DNA of 32,485 nt from Pirellulales bacterium (GTDB taxonomy: Bacteria > Planctomycetota > Planctomycetia > Pirellulales > Thermoguttaceae): positions 1-32,485 of the forward strand of contig JABWBD010000029.1 in the NCBI GenBank assembly GCA_013360685.1. The letters are read 5' to 3'. The notes below the pieces were generated by a model. That model was not told the origin of the DNA, ran no database searches, and saw only the letters and a list, made by a program, of their open reading frames with translations. Below, piece by piece: positions 8,035 to 16,780 of the stretch; the stretch's first letter is position 1, and each line of letters begins with the position of its first letter. Position numbers and translations under genes: made by a program.

Positions 8035-9423
8035 TCAAGCGGGAAGCACGGCAGCCGGGCTCGGCCGACCTTTGCGCCAATCCGGATCCTGCCATTTGCC
8101 CTTGGTGAAATCGGGGATCTCGACCGGCGCGCCCTTGGCGTCGATCGACTTCTGCGAGCATTGGTTCAGGGCGTTATATGCCGCGGCGTCGTAACAGTCG
8201 ATCCAGGGCTCGCGATTGTAGCGGACCATGTCGACGAAATCGCGGAGGCAGAAGTAGTCCATGCCGCCGTGCCCGCCGGTCTTCAGCGCCGTGGCGGCAT
8301 CCTTGCGCCAGATAGGATGGCGGTACTTTTCGAGAAACGTTTCCACCGGGTCCCAAGTGCCGTAGCCGGGGCTCGATTCTTTGCTGGCTCCCTTGAGGAA
8401 CAGCCCGGTCCGCGACTCGAAACAGCCGTTCATCCCTTGCAGCAGATAGTACCGCGAGTAGGGCCTGGTGTTGGAAAGGCTGTAGTCCAGCCGGATCATT
8501 CTTCCCTTCGCGGTCTTGATCAAGGTGCTCAGGAAATCGCCCGTCTGAAACTGGATCTTGGCCGCGGCGCTGTCGGGGCCGAATTGCTCGACCACCTGCG
8601 CATGAATCTCCCTCGGTTCGCTCATCATGGCAATGCAGTATTCAAAGCGGTCGCCGTCATTGATTCCCATCCACTTGGCAGGCGTGGCGATGCCGTGGGC
8701 GGGATAGGAGCTGCCGTGTCCGTCGGCCACCAGGCGGCCCCGCCAACTGAGCGTCTGGTCGGCCTCGACCAGCCGGCTCTTGCCGGAGCCGCCCGTCTTA
8801 ATGTCGTGCACGTAGCTGCACTCGGCATAGTACGTTTCGCCGAACAGACCGTGCTTGATCATGTTGAGGATCATCAGGTTCACATCGCCGTAGACGCACT
8901 GTTCCAGCAGCATGTAGTGCTTGCCGCATCGCTCCTTCTCCTCGACGATGGCCCAGCAGTCGTCCAGGGAGTGCGGCCCCGTGACCTCGGTTGCCACGTG
9001 CTTGCCGGCCTTCATCACGTCGGTGGCGATGGTTCCGAACACCTGCACGCCGGTGGCCACCAGCACCGCGTCCACGTCCTCGCGCTGGGCCATGTTCCGG
9101 TAGTCGAACTCGTCTTTGCCGTAGCCGGCGGGAGCCGTGCCGCGGATCTTCTTGACCAGTTCGATGCCCGCCTGGAGGCGGTCCGGCTTCAAGTCGCAGA
9201 CGGCCGGGACCGTGACCTGCGGAAAATAGGAGACCAGGCTACGGAGCAGGAATGTCCCTCGCCCGCCAAGCCCGATCACGGCGATGCGTGCCGGCGCATC
9301 GGGATCCTCCTTGCGTGGCGTTTCCGAAGCGACGGCGCCTAGGCCGCCCAGGGCGACTGCCGCGGCCGCCCCTTGCTGGAGAAATTGCCTCCGATCCAGA
9401 CTCTTGTCTGCGTGCCCGCTCAT
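8035..9423 (-). CDS. Tat-exported Gfo/Idh/MocA-family oxidoreductase
   Basis: A 462-residue NAD(P)-dependent oxidoreductase of the glucose-fructose oxidoreductase family, expected in the periplasm. The N-terminus carries a twin-arginine signal (SLDRRQFLQQGAAAAVALGG, RR at 11-12). The Rossmann fold begins at about 47 with the dinucleotide motif GLGGRG at 51-56, and the usual EKP loop appears as TEVTGPH. The larger C-terminal half contains the substrate domain with several His and Trp residues. AAGGAG precedes the ATG at proper spacing. It lies between an exported PQQ-like propeller gene (73 bases upstream) and the deacetylase-like gene, suggesting a shared role in processing an external sugar. 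Substrate cannot be assigned; planctomycetes carry many paralogues. Confidence 0.9.
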   Translation of the reverse strand: MSGHADKSLDRRQFLQQGAAAAVALGGLGAVASETPRKEDPDAPARIAVIGLGGRGTFLLRSLVSYFPQVTVPAVCDLKPDRLQAGIELVKKIRGTAPAGYGKDEFDYRNMAQREDVDAVLVATGVQVFGTIATDVMKAGKHVATEVTGPHSLDDCWAIVEEKERCGKHYMLLEQCVYGDVNLMILNMIKHGLFGETYYAECSYVHDIKTGGSGKSRLVEADQTLSWRGRLVADGHGSSYPAHGIATPAKWMGINDGDRFEYCIAMMSEPREIHAQVVEQFGPDSAAAKIQFQTGDFLSTLIKTAKGRMIRLDYSLSNTRPYSRYYLLQGMNGCFESRTGLFLKGASKESSPGYGTWDPVETFLEKYRHPIWRKDAATALKTGGHGGMDYFCLRDFVDMVRYNREPWIDCYDAAAYNALNQCSQKSIDAKGAPVEIPDFTKGKWQDPDWRKGRPSPAAVLPA

Positions 9424-9496
9424 GATCGACTCCTTCGGCCGTAAAGGGTTTCTGCTTTTTCGTCAGACACGATGCGTTCGCGTCGTAGGAACGAGG

Positions 9497-11392
9497 TCAA
9501 GGGTTTGTTGTTCGGGATTGTCCTTGGTAGACGGCGATCTCGCCGAGTCGAAAAGATCCCCGGCTATCTTGCGTCGCGGCGATCAGGCAGCAAGGGCTGC
9601 CGTACTTGGCGAAATGGCCTTTGCCAAGCGGCTTGCCGTCGATCGAGTATTCCCCCCACTTGCGATCGCAGTCAATCTGTATTCTGAACGCATAGGCTTT
9701 GTTCGCCTCGTACCGAAGATCGCTGCGCGTCCAAAGATCCGATGCGGCCGTGCCCTGTTGCCGCGAGGAACCCATAAGATAGATGAATCCATCGGCATGG
9801 GCCATGAGCCCGAGCCGCTGCTGCCAGCCGTAGCTGATGAGGGCAAACCACTGATTGGGGGCGTCCGTCTGGCCGAATGTCACCGTGCCCTCGACGGTGA
9901 ACCGCGGGGCTGCCGCATATTCGTGGTAGACGCCCACGGGCGTCGCGCCCGCGCCGGTCACCACCAGCTCGCCGCCGCCGATGGTGGTTGAGCCGGGCGG
10001 GCCTTCGCTCTTCCAACCCAGCGGCGGGAAGTCCGCGTTGCCCAGTCCCGGCGCGGCGGGCCGCTCGAATCGATCGAGGAACAGCCAGTCGCTGGCCTGC
10101 CGCCAGGCGGCCTTTTCTTGTGCCTCTTCGTACCAGGCGGTGACGATTTTTTCCTGGTGGGCCGGCGCTCCGGTATGGGCCTCGTCGCCCCGGAAGGGAT
10201 ACCAATCCGTCGGCTCGCCCTGGCCAACCTTCACGGCGGTCCAGCGACTGTGCATGTTGTCGTGGAAGATGACGGTTCCCGCGCTGGCCATCGGGACTCC
10301 GCAGGAACTGCCGGGCGCGTCGAATTCGAACTCCTGGAGCTTCCGGCCTGTCGCGGGATCTAAGACAAAGAACTTCTGCCGCAGGTAGGCGCGTCCCGGC
10401 CCGTCGGCGGTAGGAACCAGCAGCCGGTCGCCGATGAGCAAGGGGGCGGTCCAAAAGGTCTCCTGGCTGTCATGAAGGTCCTTCGCGTCGAAGACCCAGA
10501 TCACTTTGCCGTCCCGTCCGTCGACGGCGCGGACGATGCTCGGATACCCGTGTTCGATGAGCATGCCTTGGTGGTAGGTCATCAGGCCGTTCATGGTTCC
10601 GCCGAAGGAATGCTGCCAGGCGATCCGGCCATCCGCCGTGACGCAGTAGACGTTTCCATCGCCCGTGTTGGCGAAGACCCGATAGCCGACGTGCTCGTCG
10701 TCGATCAAGATCGGCGACGCAGAACTCGCGCCGCCCACTAGGCCGACATCCCAAATCGGCCGGAGATCCTCGGCGCTGAGCTTCACCAGACGCTGGTTCT
10801 CCTGGGCGTAGATCCACCGGTTCTTTTTGTCCAAGGCGGGCACGCAACAACTGCCGATCGGATGCGTGGCGACAATCTCTCCGTCGTCAAAGCGGAGCTT
10901 CGAGAGACCTGTTTGCCCTTGCACGATCACGAAACGGTCCTGGCCGTCGTCGTAATACACGAGTGCTTCGGCTCCGACCGGCCCGGCCGCCGCATGCCAC
11001 AGGACCTTGCCGTCGGATGCGGAGACGGCCCGGACTCCACCGCCGCCCACGCCGACCAGCACGCCGTGTTCGAGGATCGGCATCGTCGTTCCGCCCACAT
11101 GGGAATACCGGCGCAAGACTTCTCCCGTCCTGAGATCCCAGCAGGCTACGCCTCCACCCCCCGGCGCGTAGACCCGGCCGTCCTTGATGAAGCCGTGCTC
11201 GGCCATGCCGCCCAGCGCGCAGACCGTGTAGAGCCTGGTCGGCCGCGTCAGCGTATTCGGGTCCACGTCGAGCGCCTGGGGCGAATCCCGGGCAATCCTG
11301 AGCGGGGCCGTCGGCAGCGTAGGCGGATCGGCGAGCATCTCGCGATCCGAGGCCAACAGCACGATGAACATCGCCAGAGTCGTTTTCCACAC
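9497..11392 (-). CDS. exported PQQ-like beta-propeller protein with lectin-like C-domain
   Basis: A 631-residue protein with an N-terminal signal segment (MWKTTLAMFIVLLAS). Residues about 35-420 contain repeated blades with PQQ-like signatures such as ACWDLRTGEVLRRY, VSASDGKVLWHA, VYCVTADGRIAWQ and VDGRDGKVIWVFD, forming a beta-propeller. Residues about 430-625 resemble a concanavalin-like jelly roll (DRFERP..., FTVEGTVTF, KAYAFRIQIDCDRKWGEYSIDGKPLG). The start is a GTG at 11392 with a near-perfect GGAGGT five bases upstream. No quinoprotein catalytic residues are evident, so it is more likely a binding or scaffold protein than a dehydrogenase. It is the first gene of the three-gene exported run, and may hold or present the polymer that the two following gene products act on. 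Confidence 0.82.
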   Translation of the reverse strand: MWKTTLAMFIVLLASDREMLADPPTLPTAPLRIARDSPQALDVDPNTLTRPTRLYTVCALGGMAEHGFIKDGRVYAPGGGGVACWDLRTGEVLRRYSHVGGTTMPILEHGVLVGVGGGGVRAVSASDGKVLWHAAAGPVGAEALVYYDDGQDRFVIVQGQTGLSKLRFDDGEIVATHPIGSCCVPALDKKNRWIYAQENQRLVKLSAEDLRPIWDVGLVGGASSASPILIDDEHVGYRVFANTGDGNVYCVTADGRIAWQHSFGGTMNGLMTYHQGMLIEHGYPSIVRAVDGRDGKVIWVFDAKDLHDSQETFWTAPLLIGDRLLVPTADGPGRAYLRQKFFVLDPATGRKLQEFEFDAPGSSCGVPMASAGTVIFHDNMHSRWTAVKVGQGEPTDWYPFRGDEAHTGAPAHQEKIVTAWYEEAQEKAAWRQASDWLFLDRFERPAAPGLGNADFPPLGWKSEGPPGSTTIGGGELVVTGAGATPVGVYHEYAAAPRFTVEGTVTFGQTDAPNQWFALISYGWQQRLGLMAHADGFIYLMGSSRQQGTAASDLWTRSDLRYEANKAYAFRIQIDCDRKWGEYSIDGKPLGKGHFAKYGSPCCLIAATQDSRGSFRLGEIAVYQGQSRTTNP

Positions 11393-11711
11393 AGCACACC
11401 TCCGTCGCGAATTCGTGAATACGACTTATCGCCCCACGGCCGTCTCGGCCGCGAAGGGATGTCGACCCTATTCTGAACGCCGACCTCTTTCAGTTCAATC
11501 AACGGGCCCTTGTTTGTCCACTCCCTCACCACCATGCACGAAAACCAACAGCGATGCAACATTCGTCCCAAAAGAGTCGTTCCACATCGGTCTGCTGCAG
11601 ACTCTCCTTGTGGTTCCGGCCGAAGGCCGGCCTTTGACAAATTGAGCATGGCAGCCCCCTGCCGGACACCCGGCAGGGGGCTGCCCAGCGTGTGCCGCCC
11701 CCAACTGGCTC
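11393..11711. other. spacer between propeller gene and mnmA terminator
   Basis: About 320 bases. The right end carries the hairpin at 11650-11685. The rest must hold the minus-strand promoter of the propeller operon, but I see no clear consensus boxes and no protein-like frame. Confidence 0.4.
11650..11685 (-). terminator. strong hairpin terminator downstream of mnmA
   Basis: Perfect 16-bp stem: GGCAGCCCCCTGCCGG at 11650-11665 pairs with its exact reverse complement at 11670-11685 across a 4-base loop. It starts 26 bases past the mnmA stop on the minus strand and is followed on that strand by a short T-rich stretch (CAATTTGTC). It probably ends the methyltransferase-acetyltransferase-mnmA transcript. 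Confidence 0.75.
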
Positions 11712-12800
11712 CTACTGGATCCAGCCGCCGCCCAACACGCGGTCGTCCTGGTAGCAAACGGCCGCCTGGCCGGGGGCAATGCCGTAACACGGCTCGTCGA
11801 AGACGACGCGGAAGCGATTGGCGTCGAGCATTGCGACGGTCGCCGGGAAAGCCGGAGTGCGGTAGCGGATCTTGACGCAGCACCGGAACGAATCGGCGCG
11901 CGGGTCGACCAGCCAGTTCGCCCCGGCCGCAGTCAGTCCACCGCAGGCGAGTTCCTCACGCGTGCCCACCACCACGCGGCGAGTCTCTGGCTCCAACCGT
12001 ACCACGAACCGCGGTTTTCCCAGCGCGATGCCCAGCCCCTTGCGCTGGCCGATGGTGAACCGCTCCAGCCCGTCATGCCGGCCGACCACCCTGCCGTCCG
12101 TGGTGACGATCTCGCCCGAGGTGCCCTCGCCGCCGCGGCGCTCGCGGACAAACCGCGCATGGTCCTGGTCCGGAACGAAGCAGATCTCCTGGCTGTCCTT
12201 CTTCTCGGCCACGCGCAGGCCCAGTTCGGCTGCAGTTTGGCGAATCCGGTCCTTGCGGTACTCGCCCACCGGCAGGCACAACCGAGGCAAAAACTGCCGT
12301 TGGACGCCGAACAGGACATAGGACTGGTCTTTCGATTCGTCGCGCCCTCGGCAGAGCGCCGGCGTGTCCGCGTCGCCCGTCGGGAGCATCCGCGCGTAGT
12401 GGCCCGTGGCAACGTACTCCGCTCCGACGCCGTCGGCGTAGTCAAAAAGCTTTCCGAACTTCAGCCACGTGTTGCAGACCACGCAGGGGTTCGGAGTGCG
12501 CCCCGCCGTGTACTCGCCGACGAAGTAATCCACAATCCGGCCGAACTCGGCCTCGAGGTTCAGGGCGTAGAAGGGGATGTCGAACATGCCGGCCACGCGC
12601 CGCGCATCCTCGGCGTCGGCCGCACTGCAGCAGCCCTGCTTGTGGATCTTCAGTTCACCCGGATCGACCCGGCATGCTTCCTCCGCCTGGATCCCGTGCC
12701 GCATGAACACCCCGACCACATCGTGCCCCTGCTCGCGAAGCAGCCAGGCCGCCACGCTGCTGTCGACGCCGCCGGACATGGCCAGAACGACACGGGACAT
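11712..12800 (-). CDS. mnmA: tRNA-uridine 2-sulfurtransferase MnmA
   Basis: Thiolates U34 of Lys, Glu and Gln tRNAs in the cytoplasm, using ATP to adenylate the base and a persulfide sulfur donor. With the start at 12800 the protein is 362 residues, the family norm. It opens with the PP-loop VVLAMSGGVDSS (4-15). The two catalytic cysteines are visible: C109 in NPCVVCNTWLKFG and C207 in SQEICFVPD. KDQSYVLFGV (about 157-166) and the C-terminal beta-barrel with FTIGQRKGLG also match. An ATG 12 codons upstream is possible, but MSRVV matches where family members begin; neither start has a strong ribosome site. It is last of three same-strand genes and is followed by a strong terminator. Confidence 0.95.
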   Translation of the reverse strand: MSRVVLAMSGGVDSSVAAWLLREQGHDVVGVFMRHGIQAEEACRVDPGELKIHKQGCCSAADAEDARRVAGMFDIPFYALNLEAEFGRIVDYFVGEYTAGRTPNPCVVCNTWLKFGKLFDYADGVGAEYVATGHYARMLPTGDADTPALCRGRDESKDQSYVLFGVQRQFLPRLCLPVGEYRKDRIRQTAAELGLRVAEKKDSQEICFVPDQDHARFVRERRGGEGTSGEIVTTDGRVVGRHDGLERFTIGQRKGLGIALGKPRFVVRLEPETRRVVVGTREELACGGLTAAGANWLVDPRADSFRCCVKIRYRTPAFPATVAMLDANRFRVVFDEPCYGIAPGQAAVCYQDDRVLGGGWIQ

Positions 12801-12846
12801 ACGCGAGGAAAAACGCATTTGACAAGACCGACGCAATTATACCAGG

Positions 12847-13968
12847 TCAGTCGAGGTCATAAATGCGGTACGTCTTGTATCTCTTGGCCCCGCCTTTTTC
12901 CAGGCTGCCGCGCGAAAGCGCGTTCGACTCCAGGATCCAGGAGAATTCCGCCTCCCGCACTCCCCAGTCGATCGCTTTGGGTACGAGTCCGGAAAGCAGG
13001 ACCAGGCCGACCCCGAGAAGCTGGTATTCCGGCAGGACATTGGCGCTGAGGATGCGGAGCCGTGGAATGCGGCGCTTCGCATAAAGCAGGCGGAGGGCGC
13101 CGAAGGGGAACAGCCGGCCGTCGATCCGCTTGATCCGCGGGTTGTAGTCGGGCAGGCAGAGCACGGCCCCGGCCATCTGGCCGTCGATCTCGGCCCCGAG
13201 GGCCAACTCTGGCACGATCAGGTGGCGGAGACCTTCTGCGGCATGGCGGACCTCGGCGGGAGTCATGGGGACAAAGCCCCAGGTATTCGACAGCGAACGG
13301 TTGAAAACATCGAGAAACCGTTCCACGTCCTCGATGAAGTGCGACCGGTCCAAAGGACGAAGATGCACCCCCAATCGCTCGAGGATCTGGTCCGAATTCC
13401 GTTGGTATCTGGCCTGGATCGCCGGCAGCATTTCCACGCTGCCCCAATACGCGTAGAGATCCTGGACCTTGCGGAACCCGCAGCCTTCGATGAGGCGAGG
13501 ATAATACGGCGGGTTGTAGGTCATCATGAACGTGGGCGGCGAGTCAAAGCCTTCCACCAGCGTGCCCACTTCGTAACTCAACGACGGATTCAGCGGCCCG
13601 CGAACCGACTTGAGGCCGCGATCGGCCAGCCATTGGCGCGCGGCGTCGAACAACGCCGCAGCCACTCGGGGATCCTCCACGCATTCAAAGAACCCGAAGA
13701 AACCTCGCTCGTCTTTGTACCTCTCCAAGTGCCCGTGGTTGACGATGGCGGCAATGCGTCCGCAAACGTCGCCCCCTCGCATCGCCAGAAACGTCTGGCA
13801 CTCGTTCCGCTCATAGAAAGGGTGCCGCCGGTAGCCGACAAGTTCCTCTTGGTTGCGGCGCAAGGGCGGCACCCAGTTCGGGTCGTCGCGATAAAGTTGC
13901 CAGGGAAACGTGAGGAAACGCTTCCGATCGGCCCGGTCAGATACCGGGATGACGGTGAGGTCAGACAT
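12847..13968 (-). CDS. GNAT-like N-acetyltransferase family protein
   Basis: A 373-residue protein of a widespread family of large GNAT-fold proteins whose members are annotated only as N-acetyltransferase. Recognisable family stretches are FLTFPWQLYRDDPNWVPPL near the N-terminus, VRGPLNPSLSYEVGTLVEGF and FMMTYNPPYYPRLIEGCGF in the middle, and a C-terminal GNAT-like part with EYQLLGVGLVLLSG. The acyl acceptor is unknown. The ATG at 13968 is chosen; a GTG four codons earlier is also open. It begins 26 bases after the methyltransferase stop and ends 46 bases before mnmA, so the three are probably one transcript. Link to tRNA modification is only positional. Confidence 0.82.
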   Translation of the reverse strand: MSDLTVIPVSDRADRKRFLTFPWQLYRDDPNWVPPLRRNQEELVGYRRHPFYERNECQTFLAMRGGDVCGRIAAIVNHGHLERYKDERGFFGFFECVEDPRVAAALFDAARQWLADRGLKSVRGPLNPSLSYEVGTLVEGFDSPPTFMMTYNPPYYPRLIEGCGFRKVQDLYAYWGSVEMLPAIQARYQRNSDQILERLGVHLRPLDRSHFIEDVERFLDVFNRSLSNTWGFVPMTPAEVRHAAEGLRHLIVPELALGAEIDGQMAGAVLCLPDYNPRIKRIDGRLFPFGALRLLYAKRRIPRLRILSANVLPEYQLLGVGLVLLSGLVPKAIDWGVREAEFSWILESNALSRGSLEKGGAKRYKTYRIYDLD

Positions 13969-13994
13969 GAAGGGGGCCACTTCTCAAACGGAAG

Positions 13995-14747
13995 CTATTG
14001 TTTCACGATCTCGACGCAGATGCCGCCGGCGCGGAAGACTTTGTGCATGCGCGTGAACCAGAGCTCCTTCTTCCACTCCAGCCCCAACTCCTCGCAGGTC
14101 CGGAGTAATTCCTGGCGGTTGTACGTGCGACAGCACCAGAGACGGCTCGTCCATGCCCCGGAAAAACTGTCTTCCGTCGTCAAGAGGAGCATCCTCGCGC
14201 CGGGCATCATCACTCGCGAAAGCTCGCTCAGGCCCAACCGGGGATCCGGCACATGTTCCAGCACGTATCCGCAAGTGACGCAGTCGAACGTCGCGTCGGC
14301 GAATGGAAGTCGCGTCAGATCGGCCACGACAAATCGCGGCCGATCGCTCTTCAGCCGCTGCCGCGCGCGCCGGAGCATCTCGTGCGACAGATCGAAGCAG
14401 GTGATCCCCGCGCCCCGTTCGGCGTATCTCAGCAGGTGCCTGGCAATCTGCCCGGCCCCGCTGCCGACATCGAGAATCTGCCGGGATCCGCGGAGGTCGA
14501 ACTTCCGCTCCTTGAAGAGCCGGTCGCCCAAGGCGGTGTGCAGGGAAAGCATGCTGCAGGCAGCGAGAATTGCGCCCTGCGGACCGTCATAGACGTCGCG
14601 GACCTTCTCCCGGTACTGTTCGTAACTGACCGTTTTGAACAGCCGATGTTCAATCAACCGGTTGAAGATCTTCCCCCGGTCGCGATTCTCGGATTTGTGC
14701 TTCTTGCCCTTCGGCCGAGCGTTCTTCAGCTTTGTCATGATGGACAT
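13995..14747 (-). CDS. class I SAM-dependent methyltransferase
   Basis: A 250-residue soluble methyltransferase. The very basic N-terminus (KLKNARPKGKKHKSENRDRGK) could contact nucleic acid or phosphate-rich substrate. SAM motif I is ILDVGSGAG at 91-99, followed by the acidic position FDLSHEML, motif II-like FVVADLTRLPFADATFDCV, and post-motif YVLEHVPDPRLGLSELSRVMMPG, which is the UbiE/type-11 pattern. The substrate is unknown. It starts 56 bases after the BatA-type gene stop on the same strand and heads the group with the acetyltransferase and mnmA. ATG at 14747 or three codons later at 14738 are both possible. Confidence 0.85.
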   Translation of the reverse strand: MSIMTKLKNARPKGKKHKSENRDRGKIFNRLIEHRLFKTVSYEQYREKVRDVYDGPQGAILAACSMLSLHTALGDRLFKERKFDLRGSRQILDVGSGAGQIARHLLRYAERGAGITCFDLSHEMLRRARQRLKSDRPRFVVADLTRLPFADATFDCVTCGYVLEHVPDPRLGLSELSRVMMPGARMLLLTTEDSFSGAWTSRLWCCRTYNRQELLRTCEELGLEWKKELWFTRMHKVFRAGGICVEIVKQ

Positions 14748-14803
14748 CCTAGAAATTCTGCGATTTTCGTTACCCTTCCATCAGAGGGAATCGCAGCGAA
14801 CCC

Positions 14804-16780
14804 TTACCATGAGACCCGACGGTTATACGTATACCACTCAACGCCCAAGACCACTAGCCCCGCCAACAGCAAGACCCGCCACATTTCGCGACGCGCGGTC
14901 TCCCAACCGGTCTGGGCCGCAACGTCGACGTGGCCGATCCGGATATCCGAGACCGGGCGGATGTCGCTCTCCGACGCCTGGAAAAGGTTGACGGCAAAAT
15001 GCCGGTCGTCCTTCCCGTCTATACGGACGTCGTAGACCCCGAGTTGCCCGGTTCCTGTGAAGCTGGCTTTCCCCTCCGCACTCGGTTCCAGCCGCACGAT
15101 CTGAGCGCTCGGGGTCCGCACTTCCAGTCTCCTGGCCGGACTGGCGCTTTCAAGCAGGACGGGCTGACCGGGCCGAAGGGCCTCACCCCCCAAGGACGTT
15201 TGCCCTCCGCCGAGATACTGAAGCACATTGAGCACGAATAGCGGAAAGCTTGCCCGGATCGGCCAGTTCGTACCGATGAAAACGTCCTGGCCTCCTCCCC
15301 CGCCGGCCTCGTTGCCAAGGAAAACAAACCCCAAGACTGCGTCTTCAAACCGACCCCGAGGCGCGACTGCAAACAGCGGGCCAACATGCGAATCGATCAG
15401 CACCGTCCCCCCAGACGGTGCCCCAAGCGGAGCGCCTTCGGCAACAAGCACGTTTCCCAAGTTCAGCCACTGCATCAGTGGGTGGGCTGGATCGGTGTCG
15501 ATGATCTGGGGTGCGGAGACCTTGGGCTCCGCTTTCCAGTCGCCAACCGGCGGCAGCACCCCGATCCAGAGCGTATTGGCCTGCGGCATCTGCTTTGGCT
15601 GGCACCGGTCGTAGATCACCAGGTCGTACCCGCCCATGGCGGCCTGCTGACGATAGGCCTCCTGATCGAGATACGAGGGCGTCTGAACCGTGAGGTCGGC
15701 CAGTTCCATCGCGGCGCTGGTCGAAAGGGCAAACTCCAGCGGTTCCACCCCAGGAGTGACCAAGAGCGCTCGCGCACGACGGGGCGGGTTGACGACGGCC
15801 CAGGCCACGTCGTCCACGGCAAGGTCGTCGCCTGTGGTGGCCGTTAACTGCAAGATCCCCGAGTCGAACGCCCCCAGGTCAAACGTCACCCCGCGGGCCT
15901 CTTCGCCGGCGAGTTGAAAGCGATCTGCATTGATCATCTTGCCGTCCAGACGGAGTTCCAGGGAGATTTCCGCCGTCTTGGCGCTGAAGTTCTGCACCTG
16001 GGCAAATGCCTGCAACTGCTCCGGCCTCGCCTCATTGCGGCGGACGCTGAATGTCGTAACGCCCAGGTTGACCGACTCGGGATTACCGATCGGCTTATAG
16101 ACCGCATCGAGGTTCCCCAACGCGAAGCCGGAGGCGTTGGCAAACTTGCCGTCGCTGAAGATGAGCAAGGTTGCCGGCAGCGGTTCGGCGACCTGAACGT
16201 CGGTCACGTCGTCGGCGGTTCGGCCGGGGTTTGCCAATCCCGAGGCGACTTTGAGGGCTTCCAAGAGCGACGTGGGTCGTTCGGTCGCCTGGATGTCGTC
16301 GACCGCTTGCCGCAGTCTGCGGCGGTTGTCCGTAAACATCTCCTCGATCTTCGGCGTATCGGCAAAGCTCACCACCATAGCGACGTCGCCCGACTCCATT
16401 TCGTCGATGAGCAGCCTCGCCTGCCGCTTGGCCTCCTCGAGCCGCGAAGGCTCCACGTCGGTGGCCCGCATACTGGCCGAATTGTCGATAAGGAAAATGA
16501 AACGGTCGCCGGTAAGCGCGGTGCCCCGCCAGCCCGGCCGCAAGACGGCCAGCATGGCCAGGATCAAGAGCAGGATCTGCAGGAACAAGAGCAGGTTTCG
16601 GCGCAGCCGCTGCCAGATCGTATTGACATGAAGGTCTTCGATCGAGCGGTGCCAGAGATACGTGCTGGGGACTTCGACCGGCCGCCGCTTGAGCTTCAAG
16701 AAGTAGAGGAGCACGATCGCCGGCAGCACCGCCGCCAGGATCGCCCATTGCCACCAGGTGAGCATGTTGATCGTTTGCAT
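14804..16780 (-). CDS. BatA-type VWA membrane protein
   Basis: A 658-residue inner-membrane protein. The N-terminus is the BatA domain, with helices at about 9-28 and 61-81 flanking VEVPSTYLWHRSIEDL. A von Willebrand A domain follows with the metal site D99-N-S101-A-S103 (FLIDNSASM). The middle contains a beta-rich segment and a GATase-like region (RARALLVTPGVEPLEFAL), and a last helix (MWRVLLLAGLVVLGVEW) lies near the C-terminus. Bat proteins are linked to stress tolerance and envelope functions but their mechanism is unsettled. The ATG overlaps the stop of the DUF58 gene as TGATG, indicating translational coupling. The usual MoxR ATPase gene is not next to it. Confidence 0.87.
   Translation of the reverse strand: MQTINMLTWWQWAILAAVLPAIVLLYFLKLKRRPVEVPSTYLWHRSIEDLHVNTIWQRLRRNLLLFLQILLLILAMLAVLRPGWRGTALTGDRFIFLIDNSASMRATDVEPSRLEEAKRQARLLIDEMESGDVAMVVSFADTPKIEEMFTDNRRRLRQAVDDIQATERPTSLLEALKVASGLANPGRTADDVTDVQVAEPLPATLLIFSDGKFANASGFALGNLDAVYKPIGNPESVNLGVTTFSVRRNEARPEQLQAFAQVQNFSAKTAEISLELRLDGKMINADRFQLAGEEARGVTFDLGAFDSGILQLTATTGDDLAVDDVAWAVVNPPRRARALLVTPGVEPLEFALSTSAAMELADLTVQTPSYLDQEAYRQQAAMGGYDLVIYDRCQPKQMPQANTLWIGVLPPVGDWKAEPKVSAPQIIDTDPAHPLMQWLNLGNVLVAEGAPLGAPSGGTVLIDSHVGPLFAVAPRGRFEDAVLGFVFLGNEAGGGGGQDVFIGTNWPIRASFPLFVLNVLQYLGGGQTSLGGEALRPGQPVLLESASPARRLEVRTPSAQIVRLEPSAEGKASFTGTGQLGVYDVRIDGKDDRHFAVNLFQASESDIRPVSDIRIGHVDVAAQTGWETARREMWRVLLLAGLVVLGVEWYTYNRRVSW

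Noticed and set aside
6139..9342. A plus-strand open frame of over 1000 codons antisense to the deacetylase-like and Gfo/Idh genes
   Set aside because: It spans two clear genes and the gap between them, with Arg/Gly/Val-rich text typical of a GC-rich shadow frame.
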